Below, piece by piece: positions 24,101 to 35,100 of a stretch of DNA of 64,000 bases. The stretch spans positions 346,032 to 410,031 of the forward strand of contig KL647318.1 of NCBI GenBank assembly GCA_000727475.1, read 5' to 3'. The notes beneath the pieces were generated by a model that was not told where the DNA came from, searched no databases, and saw nothing but the letters and a program-made list of their open reading frames with translations. This DNA is from Sarcocystis neurona. Its lineage: Eukaryota; Apicomplexa; Conoidasida; Eucoccidiorida; Sarcocystidae. Numbering within the stretch: the first letter of the stretch is position 1; each line of letters begins with the position of its first letter. A program made the translations under genes and the position numbers.

Positions 24101-27100
24101 AATAAGAAGGTATGAGCGCGCCGACACTTGAACATTCGGATGCAGCTCTAGACTGAAAGAGCGCACAATTGTAGCGTTGTGAATGCAGTCTACCTATGTG
24201 AACAACAAGGATGTCCGGTAAAGGCTGTAGTCTTGAGGACATTGTATGCGTTGCCTTCCTTGTAAACAAACGCACGTACACGTACAAATGCGTACACATA
24301 GACAGATGGAGACGGAAATCTGTAGATGGGCATCCGCATGTCTAGAGGTCCGGCGAGCGTCCCTTCCCAGTTGCGCCAGTGCCAATACATAAGTCCATAG
24401 AAATAAAAGTTGATCTCTACACCGATCCGATTGTTCACTCGTATACACAGGTATAGACAGGAGACTTGACGTACAAACGCCTGTAAGCCGCTCCTATGAA
24501 TTTCCGCTGGTAACTTTCAGAGGCAACTTACCGCACTGACTGCATGACGTTCAGCGTCAGAAGAATACTCAGTGGAGAGCTCTTTCCCGTCATATTGAGA
24601 CGATTTATTGGAAGTCCTCCATCCTGACCGCGACAACACATGACGTAGGGCTCACAGCATACTGGTAAAGGTGACTTCACTTAGGCGTGCGAACGTCTCT
24701 CCCTGCATCTCGATATCTATGCACTTTTATATATATATGTATATATGCGTCCATTTCTTGTGCTCGTGCAGACTAAAATTTCGCACTTCTTCCTTTGCCG
24801 TCGTGTAAAAAAGTCGCACACGACACAGAAATAAACTTGCACTTGCACGATTACCCGCATTGTTGATGCTTCTGACCTCCCTTAAGTCCCATTAGATTCT
24901 AAGAAGAGTGAGTCATAATTAGAACTCTGCGTGACCTAGAATTCTCCAAGGTGCAATTCTGCATCGCATAGCTAAAGGGATTTTGTAGCGCCGTCGTAGG
25001 CCACTTCGTCTATAAACATAGTGCAACAGACGTATGTACAAACGCGTACACATGTGAAATAGATTTGTGTTCATCTTGAGGGGGCCATCTAAACAAACGT
25101 ACCAATATGTCTCCATCTATTAGGCCTCCTATGGACACCCTCGTGAGGGTATCACCTCAAGAGGCCACCACATGCACAGCGCCGCTCTGCGATACAGCGG
25201 CTCCCGTCCTCCCTTACGAATACGAAGACAAATTTTTCTGTGTTCATGACCCTGGAGTAAGACTAATAGAACGTTCAGCACGGTCAAATCTGCACGCTTT
25301 GTCAGGGTTCATCGAGACTGTTTTGCAGAAGCACGCAGCTAAGAAAAAGTGGCCTCTGATGGATAGGGGCCCTACCTCAGTGTACACGTCCATTAGAACA
25401 AATGTAACAATCACTAGGCGACTGCGAGGCTACCGGTATATTATTCTACAAATGTGTATAGGTACGTAGATGTCAAGGTCCATAACTGTTTCCATATAAG
25501 CGTACTTGCATGAGCATATATACAGGATCAGGGTTTCATCCCGTTCGCAGATAAAGGCCTCACCAGCTGCTCAGCAACGTGTTTAAGAGAAGCGAATGAA
25601 GGCGATGCCCCTGTGAATTTCCACAAAACTTCTTGCGGCCACGTTCCACACGGTCTCCACAGCTGGCAGGCGAGAGTGTGGCGCCCTGAATGGAAAATGG
25701 CAGACTCCATGCATTCTTTCTAAAATCTCGCACTTCTGCAGTTCTGCTGCGGAGGGAGCTGTTCGAGTTAAAAGGAAGGCAATCAGTCAGTGCCAGGGTC
25801 ATGCCCGGTGTCTTTACTAGGAAACAGTGCGGGAGTTCGCGTTGGTGCGCAGTGCTTCGCAGCACTCACAGCAGAGAAATTAAATATACACCTGTAGATT
25901 CTGTGAAGGACCGTGTAGCCTGACTTCCTGAGAAAGATTGGAAGAGTAAACAAGATGTATTTCGCAGGCAGAAACCGCCGCACCACGCCTGTTTTTTGCA
26001 GCTTATGTCGTTATAGGCAGATAATGCGTTCTGCTCATTCGGTAATCCCGTAAATCCGAAATTTTGCTAGTTCACTTGCACATAAAACCACACATACGCA
26101 CACGCTTCCAGGCCTATAAATACAAGGATATTGATATGCACGCAAACATGCTCGCGCAGGCAGGGAACTTAGGGAGTAACACAGGGAGGCCTGAGGCAAT
26201 ATTTATGTGAAACACTAAAACGAATCTGCCTCGCTAGCCACCATCCCATCCCGAGGTGCTGCTTTGTTTGAGTGGGTGCGGCGTTATTTTTGCCCTCCCC
26301 AAAATGTAGCAAAGCTCTCACAAAATACTACGTATTAATCGTAAAAGAGTACGTAGACGCGTATCGAAGCATCACCTCGGACAAAAGGTACTTTTGAATC
26401 ATCTCATGCACTACGCATGACTGAAGATGCATACGTTGCAATATTCTCTGCTTGGCCACAACCTCTCACCTGGCTCCAGCGGTATATCCACATAACCGTA
26501 ACCTTCTAGACAGTGACGGTTCAACATTCCAATGGAGATAGCCTGCAAGGTCCATTCCGGCACAAGAGAACGTGACACTCGCTATAATCAACGCACACAT
26601 ACATATCTTTCAACAACGGAAGAAACAGAGGCTTGTTGCTGACACATAGATTACGAACACAACCGCGAAATAGAAGAAGCGGGATCGCTGCTAACCCTTC
26701 AGTCATTGCACAGAAGAGGCGGGGACAGCGACCGCCGAACCACCCGAACTAGCCTGCACCAGCTGATCAGTACTTCAGGCTTGCAGAAACACCACCAGCC
26801 GATTACCGCCAGCGGTGAGGATGCCACCCCATATGCTACCGACCGCGTGTTCGACAGCTGTACACAGAAAGAAAGACTGGGGGACTTGAGCAACTGTCAG
26901 CGACGGGGAAATGACGCGGAAATCGCGGCTCTTGGTTACGAAGAAGAGCTGACCTCGAAATACATCCGCGGAAACTCATTCGTCGCAGGGGCGGACATCA
27001 ACGTGTCCACCTTCTCACTCGAATTCGTATCTTTTACTGTTAAGTGTACCTCGAAAGGCTGCAGCACAAACAATCACCAGTTCCACGACGTCACTTGATA

Positions 27101-27802
27101 TTACTGAGACGAGAGTAGGCACCATGCCACGAAGAGAGTACGACAGGACAGAGAGAAGGACAAACACCTCTCTGTGCAGTGTAATGTGTCAGAGAGTTAT
27201 TCCGCCGTGAGCAACCCACGGCGATGAGAAGGCAGAACCCCCTGCGGAATCTATAGCTTCTGTTGCGTAAAACGTTGCACACGGTGACCACAGCCGTTCT
27301 TCGTCAGCACAAGTGAGAACATGTAACCGTATAAGATGTCCGCGGGTGACACGGCACCGGTACGTATGCGTGCACAGAGCTCTGTGTATGACGCGGCTTC
27401 CTACAATGGCACGTGATGGGTTGTGAGGGTACACCCTGCCTATCTGCGGTACAAAAACCACGCAGTTACTTGTTTATTAGATACTCAAAGCCGCATTTTT
27501 GCGTATTCTTCCGTAAGGTACGTGCATGTGCCCGGGGAATACACGTCGGAGACTGTGTGAGATCATGTTGTGTCGCCGACGGCATGCGAACGTGCTCAAA
27601 CACACGTGGAAGCAGACCTGTGCCTCTCTACAAGTAACATGGCGTAGGTAGAGAGTCTATCACTGTCTGCGCCGACCGTGAGGATAAAGACACGCCAAGT
27701 TAGTCTCGTATGTCAGAAGCAGTTCATATTTGTACATCGAGAGATGGGCTAGGCTTGTGGTATGGTGTACAGAGAGCAATCGTGTTTTTGTTTGTTGCTC
27801 AC
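21162..27802. other. Intergenic or undetermined region across the R to P transition
   Basis: Positions 21240-21560 still carry AGC/CAG tracts, and CA microsatellites continue to about 22.35 kb and 23.1 kb. After about 23.8 kb the sequence is nearly free of repeats. Protein-like reverse-strand reading frames occur at about 27062-26942, 25690-25576, 24440-24320 and 23388-23162. They could continue the reverse-strand gene that starts above 31 kb, but frames and splice sites are ambiguous and I do not call them. Confidence 0.5.
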
Positions 27803-27918
27803 GTGCGAGAACACATGCTTGCCTGAGCCGTTGGCGCCGCAACTTATTGCTGTCGCTCCAGTAACTCTGTAATTCAGCATACAGTTGGGACAAAGGACAG
27901 AAAGGGAACTCTGGTGCA
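27803..27918 (-). CDS. Reverse-strand gene, candidate exon h
   Basis: 116 bases from GTGTCACACAG to GTGAGC encode APEFPFCPLSQLYAELQSYW and a basic helix (KLRRQRLRQACVLA). The phase fits exon g and leaves one base for an exon I could not locate. Confidence 0.42.
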
Positions 27919-30900
27919 CTGTGTGACACGAGGCAAAGACAGCAAAAAGTGAACACCTTCGTGGCGGGCACAAACAATTAATATAATCGCATGCGTGAGC
28001 TACCGTGTGTACCACTATCGTATATATATATATATATACAGGTGAGCGCTTCCGAAGTCGCACACATCCACCCTCACCGGCAAACACGCCGGCATGTCGA
28101 CATGAGTGAACGCATAATGTTGACATGTACATTTCTGGTATATCTACCATTCGAACGCAGATACGGTCTGTGAATTTTGCGACGATCACAGACTCACTTC
28201 TCTCGTAGCTGCCCTTGACGCCGTTCGAACCCAGACCCGACGAAGTCAAAAGTCCACTCTGTATTACAAATGCCACAAGTGCAACAGTATGAATGCTGCA
28301 TAGACCACCAAGATTGCAGGTAGAGATTTATATGCAGGTGGGCATGCTCGGAGTTATACGGTGTTCCTGCGCGTACTTACGCATCTGTTTGTCTATATCG
28401 CTCTGTCGTTCTCCCAGTTTCTGCTTCTCTCTCTACCAATATATGCATGTGTATGTGGCGGATAGGTTTTCAGGTTTCCACGAGAAAAATACCTTACACA
28501 CCCCACAGATACATACTCGCTCTCGTCACGATCGAACGTCGGACACGACTTGTGTTCCGAGAAAATCTCAGACGCACCGCGCAACGCTGGCAGCTCCAGC
28601 TCGTAGAGGAGATACCTGAGAACAAATGTGGCAAACAAAAATCGCACCACATCCTACCATACTATGTATTGCAGCGAAGGCCCCCTTCCCTTCGACAACT
28701 CATCAAAGCACACCTGAAAATTATTCGCCCTCAAAGGAAACCCTTTCCTGTCAAGAATTTCAGCGGTTTCAATGGAGTGGATCCTCTGTGATGCGCAGTA
28801 GAGTGCCTTTAGGCTGCACGAAGACCTACATGTAGTTAGGGCGCATCCACTCCATGATGCGGGCTAACGGATTCAGCAAGTGAAGCACGCCTTCTTCTTC
28901 TGCGAAAATGCGTAATAATTGCGGCACAAAATGTCCACGTGCAGAATTCGACTATACTGCCTGTGCGGGGAAGATGCGCATGTGTTGTCCATAACTAACT
29001 TAATAGCAAACTTGTAACAAAGCAACCAATGCACAAAACATTGTTGCTGAAGCACTACGATATGAAAATATATATGTCAGCACTATGCGGTATGTTGTCA
29101 TCATCACACGGCCGTAGACAGCTATTCAGGAGAGCGTGTTGCATTTGCTGTTTGGCCGCACCAAGCCTTGCCAGTGAGTCGAGTTCTGCCCCGCCTCGAG
29201 CTCTGAGGTCGTCAGCGAGCGAAATTTTTCCATCCAAGTGGGTTCCTTTTTCATGCAGCAAACCCGTTCTATCCAGAAATTCTATTTGCCCCCATGTGGA
29301 CCACAGGACTTCTGGGGGGCTACGGAATCGTAGTTCTGAGAGGAAGGCATTTACTTGGCCGTGCTCTGTACTGGAGCCTGTCTGTTGCTCGATTTCTTCA
29401 ATTATATACTCGTACCGGATGCCCTGAAAGAAGTGTAAGGATCGGAACTCACGATTCGAGTCTACAGCTGTGGTTGGTGAGAATGAATTTTTCTGCTCAA
29501 CGCGAGGATCCTTTTCTCTGAATAGGTTGGAAGGGACACACACTTCAGGACGGTAATTTCGTATGCGGAGACCACGGTGGGTTCTCTATCGATAAGTGTT
29601 CTAGTGCTGTTCCCGTGGGACTCGCGGTGCAGTGACGACGCCAATTTGACGAGTTCGTTTGCAACAAACTGAGAATGTCTCATCCTTAGAGAAATACAAC
29701 TCTTCTGCACCAGTGTGCGATAGCATACGCACTGCAGAACCACTATACACAATGTGACTGGCTTGATGTGCTTGTAACGTACTCGTGGAGTGGTTGCTTC
29801 GAAGCTTTTGCCTTCTTGAGAAAACCCAGGCTAGACGAAAAAGAGCACAAAGAGTCGTGTAAGTCTCAACTGAAAGGAACGCTTACGAAAACAAACGACC
29901 ACACTCTAGCGTTGACATCATACACAATGATATTAAACACCAGCCGAATTTCACACGCTGACGAAAGCGAATGTTCGGCATTGGAGACACTAAATAGTGT
30001 TACGGTGTGTGCCAGCATGTGAAGATGCGTGCACCATTCATTGCGCGGAGTAGGTATTTGCCAGTGCTGTGTTTGTTCTTCGAGGCACCCGCGCGCTCCT
30101 ACTGACCCTGCAGCCTCTTTCGATTTCACTGCCGGCTCGAACCAAGGAAACAAGCTATCTACACAGGACGCGCTCCCACGCAAAAAGCTCTTACGTACAG
30201 TCATAATAACGGTTTTCCGCGCTCTGTTATACTTGATATGGCAAAGTACTACGTCTTCTCCAATGAAGCTGCGATGGTACAACACATTACAGGCCCTACA
30301 TGCAGAAAACGTATTTTTTACGTCCGCGTAGAGTTTTTGACTGCGTTGTGTAATTGTAGAAGTTTAGGATAGCTTGCAAGCACCCCATGGACGACCCTAC
30401 TCATTTTGCCAGACGGCGTGCTCCCTTTAAGCCGTTGCCTACGGTCCTGTGAAAAAGACGAGCTACGAGGATGCTTCTGCCGTACTTACGATGTTCGACC
30501 CAGAGTCGCCATGATGTACATCACTTCCGTGTTAAACTTCTCAGACGGGCTCAAAACAAGATCTCCCGATCCGGGATGTGAAACCACCTGCGCCATCAAG
30601 GAGGGTCTTTGAGACCCACACACCATATTTCATCTCTTCCTTGGAGACGTCTATGCGCAAGGATATGTAGGCTAGACAGACGGGCACGTAGTGGTACACA
30701 TGTGTACATGAGCAGGTGTACTTTCCCGTGCCTTTCAGGTTCAGGGCAAGCATCAATGCCATAGAGACTGTCCACCTCTGAAGAAAAGATTCTAGTGATG
30801 CACAAAATAAAGGCGTCCGTGCACCTGTTTCTGCGTCCTTGAGCGACAGACGTCTATGCGCAAGGATACGTAGGCTAGACAGACGGACACGCAGTGGTAC

Positions 30901-31506
30901 ACATGTGTACATGGGCAGGTGTACTTTTTCGTGCCTGCCAGGTTCAGGGCAAGCATCAATGCCATAGAGACTGTCCATCTCTGAAGAAAAGATTCTAGTG
31001 ATGCACAAAATAAAGGCGTCCGTGCACCTGTTTCTGCGTCCTTGGGCGACAGTCAGAATATTCAGGGAGCTCCTACAGATTGTTGCCAACGTGTTGCAGC
31101 CTTAAACAATTAACAGCCTTGTCGGAACGCCCCAGTGCGTGACTGCACGTATCTCAATAAAACGCAACAAAGCACCGCTACTTGCGAGTTGGAATTGCCT
31201 ACCCAGCATCTGAATTGCAAAGCGGTGGAATCACTTCCAGCTCATGGAAGTGTTCGACTGCTCGGGGCACGACTCCATTCTCAAGATCCCTTTCTGTGAA
31301 TGTGTAAATCCTATCGCGGGCGAGCCGCGTGAATGGAACCGTATATCCTTTCTTGATCAAAGAAATGTGAGCTTGGTACTCCGCAAAACGGGGATTTCTA
31401 GCCGCAAGATGAGGCGGGGTGGTACAGTAGACAGCTTCTTCCCTGAAATAACGTCGAAGCGCATTGCCAGTGCTCTCCGTTTTGAGAATATCCGTGGTTG
31501 ACCCGC
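27803..31506 (-). CDS. Unidentified multi-exon gene, reverse strand (partial model)
   Basis: Eight reverse-strand exons are proposed: 31506-31235, 30587-30490, 29989-29887, 29668-29540, 29423-29110, 28615-28517, 28258-28198 and 27918-27803. Each has AG before it and GT after it, and several donors are strong (GTAAGT, GTAAGC, GTATGT, GTGAGT, GTGAGC). Phases agree at every junction except 28517/28258, where an exon may be missing or one frame may be wrong. Read together, the first part has beta-rich segments (for example RLVFNIIVYDVN). The middle is a long charged helical part (EYIIEEIEQQTG, SLADDLRARGG). Later come a WTFDFVGSGFERR motif and a basic helix. I do not recognise the family. Start and end are not located, and similar open frames arise by chance in this balanced-composition DNA, so the model is tentative. 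Confidence 0.42.
28198..28258 (-). CDS. Reverse-strand gene, candidate exon g
   Basis: 61 bases between TAATACAG and GTGAGT encode WTFDFVGSGFERRQGQLRE in the frame that fits the following exon. That frame does not fit the phase left by exon f, so either a small exon is missing or the alternative frame is used. Confidence 0.38.
28517..28615 (-). CDS. Reverse-strand gene, candidate exon f
   Basis: The acceptor TTGTTCTCAG and donor GTATGT bound 99 bases encoding YLLYELELPALRG and IFSEHKSCPTFDRDES. One base on the left completes a Pro codon from exon e. The right end leaves two bases. Confidence 0.5.
29110..29423 (-). CDS. Reverse-strand gene, candidate exon e
   Basis: 314 bases after a good pyrimidine tract and CAG. 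It encodes a mostly helical stretch (GIRYEYIIEEIEQQTG, QVNAFLSELRFRS, WGQIEFLDRTGLL, QQMQHALLNSCLR). The donor GTGTGA gives phase 2, which fits the next exon. This is the longest and most protein-like piece of the gene. Confidence 0.48.
29540..29668 (-). CDS. Reverse-strand gene, candidate exon d
   Basis: The acceptor ATTCTCAG is followed by FVANELVKLASSLHRES and, later, VVSAYEITVLK. The 3' edge falls in a GTGTGTGT run with several possible GT sites. The one at 29539 keeps phase 0, but the choice is arbitrary. Confidence 0.42.
29887..29989 (-). CDS. Reverse-strand gene, candidate exon c
   Basis: 103 bases from CTATTTAG to the donor GTAAGC. One base completes a Ser codon from exon b, followed by 34 codons including ACEIRLVFNIIVYDVN and RVWSFVF, a beta-strand-rich stretch. 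Ends in phase 0. Confidence 0.48.
30490..30587 (-). CDS. Reverse-strand gene, candidate exon b
   Basis: 98 bases from GATGGCGCAG to a consensus donor, GTAAGT. It encodes VVSHPGSGDLVLSP and EVMYIMATLGRT plus two bases. It follows candidate exon a in phase 0 and ends in phase 2, which the next exon completes. Confidence 0.48.
30646..31050. repeat. Tandem duplication of about 203 bases
   Basis: Copies start at about 30646 and 30849. The landmark CTATGCGCAA lies at 30651 and 30854, and the copies differ at only a few positions. The duplication falls between candidate exons a and b of the reverse-strand gene. Because 203 is not a multiple of three, it cannot be an in-frame coding duplication. Confidence 0.92.
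31235..31506 (-). CDS. Reverse-strand gene, candidate exon a
   Basis: The acceptor ..GAGATCTCAG leads into 90 open codons with good protein character (RRYFREEAVYC, ARNPRFAEYQAHISLIKKGY, FTERDLENGVV, AVEHFHELE) before a weak donor, GTGATT. A second frame is open for part of the exon, so the phase is uncertain. Confidence 0.4.
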
Positions 31507-31904
31507 CTGAGATCTCAAGAGACCGTTACTGCGATGCCAGTTGGATACCGACAGTTAAAAAATGCATATGTACAGACAAGGGCGCGTGCGAATGCCATGG
31601 CACGTGTTGTGACACACCACCGAAGAAGAAGAGATTTTAACACACTACGCTCGTGTTAAGCGCTGCCTTCATCCGAGCGGAACTCACAAACTTGCACCAG
31701 CTTGAACGGGTGTAAGGCGGTGCCTTGATCCCAGCAAAACACATAAACATTCCCCCCCTCTGTCCACCCCAGTAACCATTCTTTCGTGCTGACGCGGGCC
31801 GTGTGGCGAAACTGTGCAGAGAGAACTGAACACGTTTATGTTCTTAATTATAGTTGTGTGCCTGTGGTTTTTCCGTGCACTACGAGGAGTGGGAAGGTTC
31901 CTAC

Positions 31905-32137
31905 CGAGGGCTTATCAACTTTTCCTGCCACTGTATATCTTCGTAACACTCTATAGGCTCTAGATCTGGAAAAGAAGAGGATCGGACAACTTGTTCGCCG
32001 CCAGGTACAGATAGAGACGAAGGAGCAGCATTCTGTAAACAGTGCCCCTCTCCTTCTCTGCACGCGTCTGAAGAGATCTCTTGAGTGATGGATGTTTCGA
32101 AGCCTTTTGTAACGGGGATTCGTAACCGGTGTACACT
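31905..32137 (-). CDS. Possible further upstream exon of the reverse-strand gene
   Basis: A strong acceptor (TTTTCCTTCCACAG) and the donor GTAGGA bound 233 open bases. One frame gives a polar linker-like stretch (GEQVVRSSSFPDLEPIECYE). Another is also open but Arg/Cys-rich. Neither phase joins directly to the exon at 31506. Confidence 0.28.
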
Positions 32138-35100
32138 CTGTGGAAGGAAAACACGCAACTTTATTCGAAAACACACCGACGACATCTCTGGAATGTCGTG
32201 GTACGTTATTGAAGGGGCAAAGATCGGTGCCATTTTTTTAACGAGCAGCAGCCAAATAAACTTAAACCTCACTGCGAAGGAAGCTGTCGTAAATGAATAT
32301 GATCAGGTGATGCGCAATCACGTCCTGCCATTGAAGCTGCGCACGAGACGGTTCTGTCCGTGAAATTTCGATGTGAGAGATGTGGTTGCTGGTCTGAGAC
32401 ACGAGTGCTCTGTGAGACAGAGTCCAGGGAAACACTGAGGACAAAATTCATGTCATACTTCTAGAAAGAAAGAAGTCTGGAGTAGGCTCTGCAGACTGCA
32501 AGATGAATGGCTTAGAGTTACGATCGATCCACGATAATGCGCTCACGTCACGCCACTCAGCACAAAGGCTGCTGCGGACTTGTCGGCGCTCGAGCGGACG
32601 TATACGCACCGTGTCCTCGAACATAACGACCTCGACGTGAGGGTAGGGCCGAGGAACTTGGAAGCTCAGAAAATGGTGTCACAACTAGCGAGAGACATAA
32701 AAACTATCTGAGTATGTGCGCGAAGGCGAGAAAGCTTGAGTCTGTCACACAGATCGAACACTCGAGAGTATTGGCGGCGATCTGTCCTTAAGATTACCTG
32801 TGTAATGAAGCCATTCGGTAATATGTGGCACTGCAGCATACGGGGAAAAACATGCTTTTCACACATGCTCTAGTTTTTCGCCTCTCACGCATTGGTTGCG
32901 ACTGTGTGGCCCTCAAGAAAGGAGGCCGTGTCCGGTACAACGAATGACGGGTTAGCCGTTCGCCCGTAGAGTAAACACTGTGAAGTACGAAAGCTGAGTG
33001 TGAAGTCCTCTCGGCCGAACGTAATCTAGTCGGTATCAACTGGAACACTGGAAGCGACGTGCATTCATATTGACTGAATAATATACAGACTACTGATCTG
33101 AACGTGAGATACCCCAGCTGTGTGTGGGGCTCGAAGGAGCATGTCAGTCTACGTCAATCACTGCGCGGACCTCACGTATTCACAGAAGGGGTTTTACCAT
33201 CGCACCTAAATATCCAGGTGCGCATGTATAAACTAGAGAGGATAAAAATTCCCAAACTTTACTTCTTCGCCACCAGAACATAGTATTGAAGCAACTTATA
33301 CGTTATAAGGCCTGCAGGCGTAAAAACGACAACCCTCGAGACCTACGTTTGTCGCCACACGAGCCTGAGGGATAGTCGATGTGACTGCCGTTACCACTGC
33401 ACAGGGCTAACGACGAGTCAGTGTGCGGGTATTGAAGTTGTTGAGGGAGAATAACCAACAAGAAGACATCGGCTCGCAGAATACGGTGGAACGTAGCCTC
33501 TGAAATACTGTTCTGGCGGTGTGGCACCCCCTTCCCGGATGTCGGCAACATCCGCCATGCTTGCCAGTGCGACTTGGTGCCGTTGGGGTGACTGACCGAC
33601 TTGGTGAAACGCAACTTTTACTAGCTATCTAAACGACACTGTCCCTTCACTGTCCATTTCACCCAGAATAGTGTAAATATTGAAAGTGACGGCGCAGAAT
33701 CAGGTGGAAAAGTGAATCGGTAAAGCGGTCGGAAAGAAACGACGGGTGACCTGTCGATAGAAGTGAAACAACAGCTGCTGACGCCTTCCACCTGTTCCGT
33801 TTCCGAGGAAGCTGACTTCCCTAAAGTAGCCTGAAAATACTTCCGCTGCAGAGCGCTGCATGATACAGGATGCGCAATTCAGCAGCTTTCCGAGGGTGAT
33901 GTCGTGCCGGTAATCGACACGCGAATGAGTCTGGAGCCTGCGTAGGTCGTGCGCGACTGTGCACTCGATATCTCTGTGATTCTGTGAGGGAGCGGATTGT
34001 ACCGGTTGGCAACTTAGCAAGGAGAGGCGCCAGAATCTCTTTACACCTGTAAGATTGATGCTCCCGTTCGTTCCCGTCGGTACAATACGCAATTCTATAC
34101 TCTGGGGTGGAGGCACGAAGTTTTCTCTGTATCCCAGAGTGGAAAATGTACGGATAGGGAATCTTTGACTTTGTAAAACCCCGTTACAAATTTTACCGGA
34201 ACAGTCAGCTCTCTTTAGGGAACAACTTGTGTCTGCTCCCGACAGCAGAGCTCTCTAATAGCACATTTCACACTTTCGTGCGGCGCAAAATGCATTAGGT
34301 GCACATCTTCCATAGCGTCCGCGTAGCATGTCCGCAGAAAGGGGCTCAACTGCAACAGTGCCCTGCAGCTGGATGCAATTTTCTACAGGTGCAAGACGGG
34401 CCACTCCAGATTACTCTTTCTGTGACTGAGCTGATATGACGCACTGAGAGGTGTTTTTTCGAGGCGAGTGACAACAGGATGAAGACAGCGACTACGGTGT
34501 CACTACGGACGCACCCTCTTTTCTGTTCGTGTTGCTCCTCCTATCCCTGGCAGAGAGGAAAACATTTAGTACGCGAAAGCAGCATATACAGGCCATTCGT
34601 CCCATGCAGTTTCGCACACTCTGCCAGGTTAAAGGTGCTGCTGAATGTCACTACACGCAGGAAGCTCCCGTTAAACTTGCTCACATTGAGAGTCAGTGGA
34701 ACTTGCTGTAGCGTGCAACACAAAGACGGCTTCCAAACACATCATGCTCTGCGTCTACAGCAGACAGTATCCAGGAACCCTTCTTAATTCGGTTGAGCAA
34801 GTTAGCAGACGGGTCTGAAGACGAACGCTAAAGGGGCCCTTTTCCACTAGGGTACTAGTCACGTCTTCACTCACACCTATGTATGTTGTTGTTCCGTGCT
34901 TTCCTACGCGTCCGCTGTGCTTGTTTGGAGAACCTTCTGAGTCCTAGTTTACTTAAAAATCGCGTGCTGCAGAGGCAGCTACATGCCTGTATACAAGATG
35001 GTAGAATTTAGTGGAATAACTGTGTCAGTCTGATACCACGAAGTTATTTACGCATCGCCTGACTGCAAGATGAGGCACAATGATAGACTTCTGCACAAAA

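Noticed and set aside
25107..25469. 120-codon plus-strand ORF beginning MSPSIRPPMDTLV
   Set aside because: Isolated, not recognised, and without supporting splice context or neighbours.
26706..27098. 130-codon plus-strand ORF in the P block
   Set aside because: No domain, no phase-compatible neighbours, and a competing reverse-strand frame. Length is within chance expectation for this composition.
28198..28258. tRNA B-box-like string GGGTTCGAAC on the reverse strand
   Set aside because: No matching A box, acceptor stem or cloverleaf. The stretch is better read as a candidate exon.
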